From Tetrapyrgos nigripes (taxonomy: Eukaryota > Basidiomycota > Agaricomycetes > Agaricales > Campanellaceae), in NCBI GenBank assembly GCA_013368315.1, contig JAACJM010000055.1:124001-188000 (forward strand): a stretch of 64,000 nucleotides of DNA. The letters run 5' to 3'. Numbering within the stretch: position 1 is the first letter of the stretch; the number at the start of each line of letters is the position of its first letter. The position numbers were made by a program, and so were the translations under genes. The notes below the pieces were generated by a model, which saw only the letters and a list, made by a program, of their open reading frames with translations, did not search any database and was not told the DNA's origin. Positions 33,691-43,921 of the stretch are shown one piece after another.

Positions 33691-35358
33691 ATGCTGTTGC
33701 AAACATTTCCATCGTTCCAACCACGCGTCCAGGACATCGACCTACAATTTTCACGGGACCGTATTCGCTCACCAGGCTCTCCCACATCCCTAGAATTCAG
33801 CCAGATCTCCGAACTCATTTTGCATGCCGAGCAGGATCTTTCTGACTACGAGAAAGACATACAAATTGTAGAGAACGTTCTGTTGGATCTCAAGAGGAAA
33901 AAAGAGGAGTTGGAACGTTATGTGGATCATTGCAAAGCCTATCTTCCCCCCATTCGCAGACTGCCCATGGAAATTATGGGCGAAATCTTTCTATACTATC
34001 AAGACCTCCATAGGTCTGGCAGGGAGGATCGTCAGTTCAGGGAGCCTCTCACCAGGCCTTTCTACTCAAGTCCAGCTATGACAGCCTTGGTGCTCAGTTC
34101 AGTGTGCAAACTATGGCACACTACCACCCTTGCTACTCCCCAACTATGGTCGCGCTTTTCACTGCATATAAGGGAAAAGTGCGGCTCTCTATTCCATCTA
34201 CTCGAAATCTATCTCTCAAGGTCAAAACAGCACCCTCTCACCCTTGATCTCGTTGTTAACGGAGAAGGGCCGACTTCCAATACCATTATAGGCCTGCTTT
34301 CTGCCCATTCCCATCGTTGGGTTTGTACGAGTTGTCTTTACGACGAACGTCTGGACTTGAATTTGCAGACGGACCTTCCTCTTCTGCAATTCCTCGAAAT
34401 GACGTGCCGAATGCCCTCTGCCAGAAGTAGCGACTCTCTCAATTCATTTGCTGGAGCACGTACTCTTCGGACAGTCTCTCTGTCGGGTATATTCCAGTTC
34501 CTTCATTCAAGCCTACGTTGGGACCAAATCCACTTTCTTCGTGCACACGAACTTCGCACTGGCGATGTTGGCCTTCCCAAATATGTGTGGGAGTTGACCC
34601 AGAAATGTCCTGCCCTTCGTTCCCTGGAATTGGAATTCGACGATTGGCCACCTCATGAACCAGCCGGATTCACAAGCAGTGTTCATCTGAGCAAGTTGGA
34701 AAGCTTGTGTCTAGAGTATGTCATGTGGTACAGCATCTGCGAGCTCTTCTCTGTCTCCACTCTCCCCAGCTTGCGCAAATTATTACTTGGACTATACGTC
34801 GAGGGGCCTACTCCGAATACTGCCATATTTGCTGCTTTCATTTCTCGGTCCCAGTGTTTCATATCTGTCCTAAGGCTGGAAAACCTCGAAAAACCCACGG
34901 TACAACTTGCTTGTGACATGTTGCACCATATACCCACCTTGACCGAGCTCATTGTAGAAGAAGGAATCATGCTCGACAAGGGATATCATGATCCACTTAT
35001 CATGGCAACCTTGATGGCGACCCTGCGTGTCCCTCCGAATCCTGTTGAGGCAGACAGACGATCTGGAGAAAACGAACCTGTCCTGCCGCTTCTCCATCGA
35101 CTCGTCATGGAGGTCAATGCAGATCGTTTTGAGGCCTCTCGGTTTGTAGACATGCTCGAGTCACGAGGGATGCTGGCTGGAGGGAGTCTGGGTGCTTTGA
35201 AGTCGGTGCGGCTTTTCTTACAGTGGAGTAATGATGCCGAGGACTTCACCTTGCCACTTCTACAACCGCTGGAGGCCTGGCCGGGGATGGAAATCATTGC
35301 GAGCACCCGTGGGTCTAGACGGTACCTGATGAATGAAGATAGCGAACGCTGGGTTTGA
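33691..35358 (+). CDS. Coiled-coil F-box protein, copy 1
   Basis: A 555-residue frame from ATG 33691 (MLLQTFPSFQ). In sister copies translation can start in an upstream 11-14-nt mini-exon (ATGGGC...ACAG, then a ~70-nt intron); here that ATG is ACG, so the downstream ATG was chosen. Residues about 45-95 form a coiled coil (YEKDIQIVENVLLDLKRKKE), followed by an F-box-like helix set (IRRLPMEIMGEIFLYY) and a leucine-rich C-terminus of degenerate LRRs. F-box proteins deliver substrates to SCF ubiquitin ligases through Skp1; the substrate is unknown. Members of this expanded family differ mainly in the LRR part. Confidence 0.85.
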   Translation: MLLQTFPSFQPRVQDIDLQFSRDRIRSPGSPTSLEFSQISELILHAEQDLSDYEKDIQIVENVLLDLKRKKEELERYVDHCKAYLPPIRRLPMEIMGEIFLYYQDLHRSGREDRQFREPLTRPFYSSPAMTALVLSSVCKLWHTTTLATPQLWSRFSLHIREKCGSLFHLLEIYLSRSKQHPLTLDLVVNGEGPTSNTIIGLLSAHSHRWVCTSCLYDERLDLNLQTDLPLLQFLEMTCRMPSARSSDSLNSFAGARTLRTVSLSGIFQFLHSSLRWDQIHFLRAHELRTGDVGLPKYVWELTQKCPALRSLELEFDDWPPHEPAGFTSSVHLSKLESLCLEYVMWYSICELFSVSTLPSLRKLLLGLYVEGPTPNTAIFAAFISRSQCFISVLRLENLEKPTVQLACDMLHHIPTLTELIVEEGIMLDKGYHDPLIMATLMATLRVPPNPVEADRRSGENEPVLPLLHRLVMEVNADRFEASRFVDMLESRGMLAGGSLGALKSVRLFLQWSNDAEDFTLPLLQPLEAWPGMEIIASTRGSRRYLMNEDSERWV

Positions 35359-35572
35359 TGCCAGGCAGTTCACAGTGAAATGCTTTGTGGACTCGAGAGA
35401 GTAATGGTTGAAGTGTCCGTTGAAAGCATGTATGATGTTACATAGATTATTACAAAAATGTGAATCCACATATTGGGTTGTCACTAGTATATAGATTATT
35501 GCAAAATCACTGGAGGATGTTATTCATGGAATGACAGTGCGGGAGGAATTCTGTTCCTAATCTACTACTACC
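35359..35572. other. Short intergenic region with duplicated HNH-gene scrap
   Basis: 35507-35548 resembles 33176-33216, a piece of the start of the HNH-family gene, fused here to the leader of the F-box fragment. Confidence 0.55.
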
Positions 35573-35840
35573 GCTGAAAGAGATTACTCAGAACTACCGT
35601 TTGCACATTGGACGACAGGTGCGTATCCGTGTTCCTTCGTCAGGCTTTCTTGCTAACCCGCCTAATGAAGACACTCTATGAGCAGGAGGACTCGGGAATT
35701 AATGCTTTTGCAAAGACTTCCATCTTTCCAGCCGCGCGTCCAGGACATCAACCTACAATCTTCACGAGACCGTATTCGCTCACTAAGCTCTCCCACATCC
35801 TCAGAATCCAGCCAGCTTTCCGAACTCATCAGCACGAAGT
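35573..35840 (+). pseudogene. 5' fragment of an F-box family member
   Basis: It carries the family leader (GCTGAAAGAG, GACGACAG/GTGCGTATCC), the mini-intron and the coding start equivalent to QRLPSFQPRVQDI, up to the sequence for SSQLSELIS, then stops matching. The coiled coil, F-box and LRRs are absent. Confidence 0.85.
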
Positions 35841-35934
35841 GATGTACTAGGATTCTATGTATATGTACAAGTCGTAGTTTGCCAATGCTTAATCTGCAAT
35901 AAAAGCCAAGGAAAATCGTGCAATGCAATACCGA

Positions 35935-38900
35935 TCAGTGACAACCCAAATCAAAGCGCCCTCTCTTCCTACGATCATCTTCGTCATCTTCGTCGTCGTC
36001 AGAGTGTTCCCTACGGATTCGCTTCCTCTCAATCGGTCTGAGCCTCCTGGCGCCTCTCTGATCAACTCGATCTCGGGATTTCTTTTTCTTCTCCTCCTCA
36101 GCCTTGCGACATTCGAATTTAACGTCAGAAGAACCGGTTCCGTTGAGAGGTTCCTTTCTCCGCCATATAGCCGAAACCACCAAGGAAAATTGCAAAGACT
36201 TGGATCGAGCTCGCTTGGAACGCGCTTCGAGCACATCGCCAGCTTTAATGGTGAACCCGTTGATCTCCTCACTGTCACATCCGATGTATTCATCATATTC
36301 GGTACTCTGGAAGGATAGGGACAGGAAGGCATCAGAAAGATTATCTAGAGCTGAGTGCACATACCTTTTCGCGGGATTGGACCACCGTTTCTGCCTGTTC
36401 ATCATCATCATCTTCGTCTTCTGACGGTCCATCGTGATATTCCGACCCGTCCTCATTCGCCGATGACTCAGAGCCGCCATCTGCTGTATCTTCCGTATCG
36501 ACAAAGCGGGCTGGAACCACAGCGCGTCCGGTGTGGCTTGATGAGCGACTGGCGTGTTGCAAACCCAAGATACCAAAACCGTTTTCCGGCCCGTCCTCGT
36601 TCTCCGATGAGTCAGACCCCCTATCTGTTGTATCTTCCATATCGTCAAAGCGGGCTGGGACCACGGCGTGTCCAGCGGTGTTTGATGAGTGACTGGCATG
36701 TTGCAGACCCAAGATACCATAACCATTTTCAAGGAGTGGTGAAGATCGTCGGGAGTGCTCAGGAGTCTCTTCACGAACATCGATATCTGGACTCCTGTAA
36801 CTCTGGGTACCTTCCGAGCTGATACCAACTACAGATACGGTCCCAGGGCGTGCATCGCCACAATCTGTTGACCAAGTTGTATCAGTAAGCTCAAAAGAGC
36901 CCATGCCCTCGACGTTGATCTTATATGAAACTGCTCCTTCCAGAGGTGAGAAAGAAACAGATAGACGGCTGCCGTTCATTTTTGCGACCACGGCAGAGAC
37001 GGCGTCCAAAGGACACTTGAATACCACATCTTCAGAATGCGCTAGGGGCTGGTTCTCCTCTTTCTGACAAACAGAAATCCGGACGGTATAAGCATGACCA
37101 GCTTTTGGACCGGAGAAGGTTGCCAGAGGGTCAACGACAGTCACAGGAGCGGCAATGAGTTCTTTCAGGAAAATGTGAGGACATATGACAATGAAGATAA
37201 GCTTCAGCTAGAACTCACCGGATTGAGCAGCATGACTTGCAGAAGGGCTGGTTGTAGAATTAGGACCATCTACATCGATAGATTCTGCAGGAGGGATGAG
37301 TGTGTGTACATGAAATTAAAACTCGGCGTGAACTCGCCAACTTTGATCGGATGATCTTGAGTCCCTGCTAATGGTTCTGTACTATAGATGAGTGTACGTC
37401 ACGGTGAACTTGATGGTCAGTGAAGCTCACTAGGTTCAGCTGTACAACCAGTAGCCATTGTAGCAGGACCTAGACGGTCGTCTTCAGCAGCTTCAGCCAA
37501 GGGCTCTACAGGAAAATGAGTAAAAGTTGTTCTGAACTCAACCAGTCACTCACTCACCAACTTTGACGTTAGGCATCGGAAGGGAATTTATGCCAGGACG
37601 AAGCTCAACCACAAAGTGCGAGGCATGGTCAAGAGATATCCACTTGACCGCCACCTCCCTCAGACAGCCTTTACCATCAAACTGGTAATCAAACGAGATT
37701 TTTCGGGGAACGAGTTTGAGCGTAAGCAGACAACGATTGACGGCCTTTCGTTGCTTGGAAGGATCTAGTAGGTGGAACTGCGAAGAAATTTGTTGGACCA
37801 ACTCATGCAGAGAGCAGTCACAAACAACACTTTCGCGTTCTTCCTCCGAGTCGGTATCTCGTACTGAGGAGTACGCTGGGCATTTGACGCCTTCGCCGTG
37901 TACGTACCCGGCAGAAAGGTTTCGGTCATTAAGGAACAGCTTGGTTCTATCGTGTAGAAGTGCGTCCAAGTCGAGTGACGGGTTGCTAGCCTTCCATTCA
38001 GACGTGATGTGAGTGGTTTCCCCAATGTTGGGAATAAGGAGGGAAAGGGAATGAATGACATGAGAAGCAAAAGCTGTCGAGATGTCTGAGACATCCCTGC
38101 TTCCAAGCCCCACGAACAACTTTTTCTGCTTCTCCTCCGCTGACACTATCAGGGAATGTTCCTCGAAGAGGCTCAGAAGCTTGTTCGGAGGCGATATAGG
38201 TACCCAGCCCAGAGAGTCAAGGATCTTCCGTTCGGAACGTCCCTTTTCGCCACTCATATTACTGACAATCCAAATATGCGACCCGTTGTGTTCAGCTTTC
38301 TTCTGTGCAAGGTATTTGGAAAAGAGGTGTTTGACAACCTCGCGAGGGAGATGTGATCGGGCACCCGAGATATCGAGGCAGAAGGGATCATCGTGGAACA
38401 GCCCAAGGTATCTGCAACTGATCTCCTTTACAGGAGCCTTGATGTCCTCGGAGTCATTCATCTCCTCCATTATGAGATCCGACCAGATCAGAGTAATAAG
38501 TTCCACAAGGAGGTTGTTTAAAGGGAGGTCCCTATCACGGCCAAGGGAGAGTCTTCTGAAGATGTTGTATCCGAAGTGCAATTCGGGAGCCTGACCATTT
38601 TTAGTGCTATCGGTGTAGTCAATAACGAGGATACCCTTGTTGTAGAGTCTTGTCAAGTAACGCTTGTCGGTATTCGCGGTAAGGACGTATCCTCGACATT
38701 CCTTGTCATCCTGCCTGGTCCTTAGAATGACATCGGAGCTGGGAATGTTGAGAAAAAGGAAATTATCAAAGTACTTGTCGGCGTTAGCGCGAGATAAGCC
38801 TCCGACAACGACCTTGGTTTCTGGCTTCACTTCAGCACTCGTGGAGTTGGTGAAATGGACGCGAAGCTGAGGATCTTGAGATAGAGACCGTCCAGCGGAG

Positions 38901-39588
38901 ACGTCAAACTTCCAAATATTGGAGCCCGTGAAATATCTCACGTCGTAGTCGCGATCACCACTTCCATCGTCTGACTGACGATACCACTCCTTTCGCATCT
39001 CTGCGCGAATATGAGCAGCAACAAGGGCTAAGATACCTGTTGGGCGTGATAACATCAAAATTTCTGCAAGCATCCGGGAAGAGATAATGTGAAACAGCGC
39101 TTACCAACTTTCATCCCTTCTCCATGGCCACCAATGTAGTCGATGTTGGAGTCCTTGTTATTCTTGTCGGTGGTACCCATGAGAAGAACATTCTTATTCA
39201 GAACAACGCTCCTATTGAGCAACGTGAGTTTACTGATAGGTGTCTTCACGGTGCCGTCTGCGACAGTGCCAGGCTTAACTGCCTTGTGAGAGAATTCAAT
39301 GGTTCCCAACGACCTTGTGCTTGAATTCCCAGATACACCAGAATCGAAAGCTTCGAACCTCCAGCCGTCCTTAGTAGACTTCTTGATGACCTTGGGGGTC
39401 CGTCCACCAGTCTGTTTCAGAATTTCATCCCACCAGTTCTGAACCAGTTCTCGGACTCCTTCGGCAGGACCGAATGAGGGGAGCGCGTACGTGTCCACAA
39501 GACCCAGCTCGTGAGTTCTCTTCTCATTTTTCTTTTTCTCGGGTGGCGAATCTCGCGATGGAGCCTGAGGAGGGCGGTGTGAAGACAT
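35935..39588 (-). CDS. GHKL-type ATPase-like protein with Fn3-like and acidic C-terminus
   Basis: Seven exons: 39588-39105, 39063-37558, 37505-37431, 37376-37338, 37284-37219, 37161-36365 and 36306-35935. They sum to 3339 nt and 1112 residues. The fourth exon ends at a GC donor (G/GCGAGT). The N-terminus has the layout of a GHKL (Hsp90/MORC/histidine-kinase) nucleotide site: GVRELVQNWWDEI (N-box Glu/Asn/Asp), RFEAFDSG, and GGHGEGMKVG as the glycine-rich lid. A ~480-residue body follows, then a beta-rich Fn3-like stretch (AVSYKINVEG), two 48-residue tandem repeats (NGxGILGLQHAS), an acidic tract and a Lys/Arg-rich nuclear-signal-like tail. I recall related uncharacterised fungal proteins but no assigned function. 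A nuclear ATPase is plausible inference. Confidence 0.8.
36442..36731 (-). repeat. Two 144-bp in-frame tandem repeats
   Basis: Within the GHKL gene, two consecutive units encode NGYGILGLQHAS...AVVPARF...ENEDG and NGFGILGLQHAS...AVVPARF...ANEDG. Confidence 0.85.
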
Positions 39589-40743
39589 GGTGTCGAGAAA
39601 CGAACAGTTCCACAATCACATGATGATGTTCAGGCGCAACTTGTTTTGCCAGCGTCACTGGCCCTCAACGCTCAGCGCTCAGCGCTCAGCACTCAGTACT
39701 CAGCTCTTCCTCCTTTTGCTTGCCATTCTATCGCCAAAGGATCTGTGAAGATCACATCCCAGGTCAAGCACAGCAATAGCATAGGAAATTTTTTGGTCAA
39801 GGACGTTCCTGCCAATGGTGACGCGCCCACACGCGTCAATGTTGTCTGGACGGATAATGGAATCCTTCAACACCCTAGAATCCTGCTCTCGTCCGTATCT
39901 GATTACTCAGTCCAGCTCGGGAGCGTCTTCACTGGGTCTTAACTTCAAAGTTGTCACAGGATCTTCAGCCTTTACACCTCCTCTTCCCGAACTTGATGTC
40001 TAGTGTTGACTGTTCACCAGTCACGACCGATCGACGCCAACATTAAACGTAGGCTCCGAGTATTTCTACAGCTGCATCGAAGTGGGTCAGCCTTTCCGAT
40101 GTCATGAGTACGGCGCTTAAGGTCAAACAAGTCTCTCTGATCGGTGTCGCAAGGACATCTAACTGCTACGTCCTGTGCCTGCGGTTGGCCTGCGGAACCG
40201 CAAGCCCAACAACAGCGGGATGGGAGCCCTTCCAAGCAATCGGCGGACAACTTGATGGAAGTGCAAGAGGGCAAGGTAAAAAAAAAGGGTACGTTGTCCT
40301 TACCCGTGCTGTGTACATTACATAAATGAGCTGAAATCAACAGATTCTGCTGATCCATGAGACCATGACGACGAGTATGACAGGGGTTCCTTTGTGTTCA
40401 AAGTGGGTTGTGAGGTGATTTACCTAGGGACTCATCTAGTTGTACCTCACTATAGTTGTACCTCTTTCTATCATCATAGTCAAGCTAGTGTCAAACTAGT
40501 GTATTGCTTTGAAGTTGTAGGCGTACTTTGTACCCAAAAAGTAACTGTACAAGTTGGCATAGAGTTCGTTGAATCAGAAGATACTTTGACGCGCGTGAAC
40601 AGCTTCTGTACTTCATACTTGCCTTTTTCTTACTCTCACCATGCGCTGGTTATTATTATGGTACCCATCATAGCAATCACTATAAAACCTCGGCTATACA
40701 TAGTCCCCGCAACTTTCACCCTCTTTTCTTCGCTTTCGACGTG
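39589..40743. other. 1.15-kb intergenic region
   Basis: Lies between two divergent genes. No gene found. A short degenerate CTCAGCG/CTCAGCA repeat occurs near 39665-39705; 40680-40740 looks like a core promoter (TATAAAAC at 40681, pyrimidine-rich start region) for the downstream gene. Confidence 0.55.
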
Positions 40744-43524
40744 ATGCAACATCACCGGTCTAGCTCTTCGGCATCGCGGAACAAGTCCAAATCTCCAGTC
40801 CGTCATACAAGCGATCCTCTGAGCAGTTCAGTCCCGAATATCTCCTTAACTCCACCAACCCAGTTTCGGAACCTATTCGATTCCTGGCATCACCCGTTGG
40901 AGACTCGGGGACGTACAAAAGAACGATCCTCAGACTTCACCATTGAAGTCTTTCCATCAACTCGAGAATCAAGCGCCGAGAAATCGAATTGGTCAACGGA
41001 CACACCTTCGCCATGGTTAGAGAAGTATAGCCCTAGACCATGGCAGATGACACCAAAGAAGAAGGATTCGGTGCCAAAGGAACAGACGGAGGCATATTTG
41101 AAGACTCGGACGGTAAGATTTCAGTGTGTCCAACAGCTTTGTCGGGTGTTCTGACGGCGTTTATAGCGGGTGCAACAAGCAACCAAATCCATAATCGACA
41201 TCTCAGTCGAACTTGCCCGTACGGGCCTTAGTATCGTTGGCGAAGCGGGAGAAGTACTTCCAGTCCCAGGTCTGGGCATTGCTGCGAAGTTGCTCGAGGA
41301 GATTTGGGATGCTATTGAGAAAGTCGATGTACGTCACGAGTTGAACATTTGCAGATGAGTTGCTTACCAGATTTTTAGTCGAATCGTCTTGCCTGTCTAC
41401 GTTTGGCAGAACGTTGCGCAGAGATCTTACTTGCAGTCTATGAAGAAGTTCATTCTTCTGGCAAGTCAGTGCTGCTGGAGCTACATCAACCTCTGGATCA
41501 GTTGATAGAGTTCGTTTCTGGACTCCTTCTCGCTCTGACTACTCTAACCTCACCACTATCAGATCCTTCAAAGAGATTTTGAGTTTTGTCCACGGGCTCA
41601 ACTCTCAACCGTTTTGGAAACGTTACCTCAAGCGGGATCGCATTCTGGAGCAGATAGATGAATGTAACGAGTCCTTGAGTGATTGCCTGTACATGTTTAA
41701 TGTGCGTATATCATTTGTCTGTTTTCGCCCCTTGCTCATCTATTTCCCCACACAGTTCAGGGTCCTCGCACGGATACTGAAAAACGTCATTTCTCCTGCA
41801 AATCAAGATGTCACCGAGACTTCGGATCCCTTCGTCCCAGGTTTATTATCCACAACCGGGCAAGGCCGATCTTCCGATAGTCCACCTATATCCCCAATCA
41901 CCCAAGACGACAACGACACCGACAGCTTCCACATGATCAATTTCGAAACCACATCCACCGTCTCAGAGGATGATATCGCCTCCACCAAAGAAGATCAAAT
42001 CCGTGAACACCTTCGCGCTCTCCAGAAGCACCAAAACGAACGAGACAAAGCCCGTGACTTGTCGGATATCCGTCAACTCCTTGCCACCGCTCTCGAAGCT
42101 TCTTCTGATAAAGATATGATGAGGATTCTGAAGCTTGCGCGTCAGGACATGCCTGATGCGTTTAAAACGCTTTTCAAGATGATTACGGTGCCGGGAAAGG
42201 TGCATACTCCGATTCCACCTGGAGCGAGGGAGTTGCCGGTGTTGAGGGCGTTTACTTGGCCGCTGGATGAGCAGCAGAGCGATATGCTGGATGCAGAGAT
42301 TTTGGATCGGTCTCAATTGATCAATAATTTGGTGACTGAAGCGGGGATGCCGAGTTGGACGATGAGCAAGTGCGTTTTTCTGTCCATCTGAGTGTGAAGA
42401 AGTGGTGCTGACTATTACCGTCTTTTCAGGTCTGACATTACCTTCCAGGAGCTGGCCGGCCGTGGTTTCTTCTCAAACGTCTACAAAGGCATCTGGAGGC
42501 AAAGCGTCTGGAAACGCATAACTGTCGCTATCAAAGTACTTGAGCCCTCAACACCGGCCGAAGCCTTCAAAGCCGAACTAGATATCTGGAAGTCATTGAA
42601 GCACCCAAATGTCCTTCCATTGTTCGGTTCCAGTGATATCACGGAGGACACCAAGTTCTTCGTGAGCCCATACATGGAGAACGGCTGCTTCATGGATTAC
42701 CTGAAAAGGCTGGAGTGGACTATGGGGTTAGGGAACGATTCCTCGAATAAGCCAAAGTCGATTTTGAGCCCAGCTGACGAGGCTGTGTTAGTAGACGTGC
42801 CTGAAAGCTCGAGAAAGAAGAAAACGGGCGTTCTGAAGCTAGGACATGAGCTTTTGGGTTGGATGGTTGAGATTGCGAAAGGGATGGAGTATTTGCATAA
42901 GACAGTTGTGCATGGGGATCTGAAGGTGAGGTGTATATTGTTACTTCGTATTTCAACTTAAGCTTATGGCCACCTAGGGAGCAAACATCCTCATTGATCA
43001 TCACTTCCGCTGTGTGATCGCAGACTTTGGTCATAGCAAAGAATTTTCGCAGATTGATCACACTAATGCAAAACATGCTCGTGAGTCCAATTACGCTTTG
43101 TTCTTTCTTGCATGTACATACTCAGTACTTGTTCCACAGACGGATTCCGATGGCAATCTCCTGAACTTATGGCAGAATACTCTTTGCTCACCAAAGAGAA
43201 CGACGTATATGCCTTTGCGATAACCTGTGTCGAAATATTGACTATGGGTAGTCTGCCTTGGCCCATGATGCCGGATGATTTAGTCAAGCAGCATGTCCTT
43301 CGTGAGTGTGCAAAATACCACATAACCCGTCGAAATGACTCTCATCCCGATCTCTCCAACCAGAATTCGACGAAAGACCACCATTTCCTGACGCCCTAGT
43401 TGATACGATAGGCATTCGACATCTTCTTGATGACTGTTGGAGCAAACAGTATTTGAAGAGGCCGTCGTTTTCGGAAATTGTGAGGAGGTTGGAAGCGCTG
43501 AGTGCCATAAGGGAGATGACATAG
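40744..43524 (+). CDS. MLKL-like helical bundle / TKL protein kinase
   Basis: Nine exons: 40744-41112, 41167-41328, 41379-41509, 41563-41701, 41756-42369, 42430-42925, 42978-43080, 43140-43301 and 43364-43524; 2337 nt, 778 residues. After a basic Ser-rich N-terminus, residues about 124-275 form a helical bundle with the signature seen in fungal MLKL/HeLo-like domains (glycine-rich LPVPGLGIAAKLLEEIW, NRLACLRLAERCAEIL, FWKRYLKRD). A ~200-residue linker leads to a kinase domain: GRGFFSNVYKG, VAIKVL, HGDLKGANIL, IADFGHSK, RWQSPEL. Key Lys, Asp and DFG are present, so it is probably active. In animals and plants this pairing executes membrane-permeabilising cell death downstream of kinase signalling; in this fungus that role is inference. 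Confidence 0.85.
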
Positions 43525-43921
43525 CTATGGTGCGGGTTGGTTCTGTCTCGGCAACTTGTGATGGCTGTTCAGTGTTCTGGCATTTTGTCCTTGTGACGCT
43601 GCACGCAGAGTGCCTAGTCGTTTTGCCACGGCATTCAACAAGAGCTCCTGCTTTTCAGGGGAGGGCATACTGCGTATGCAAACATTGCTTTCGTACCGGT
43701 CAGGTCCTTTCGATCTGACCCGATTTACTCGATGTCATCCATACGAGATGTATTTCAAAGTACATGGACACAGGATACCTAGATCTACAGTACTAAACAA
43801 TTCCAATTCATTCTCTATCCCGCAGTACACGTACTTACAACAGGACGAATCAAAAAGAGGCTTGTACTAATAGGCAAGCATAAGATACACCCTTCTACCA
43901 AACAAAATACTTTTACACGTA
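43525..43921. other. Convergent 3' intergenic region
   Basis: Between the kinase and SSZ1 3' ends. No gene or repeat recognised. Confidence 0.55.
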
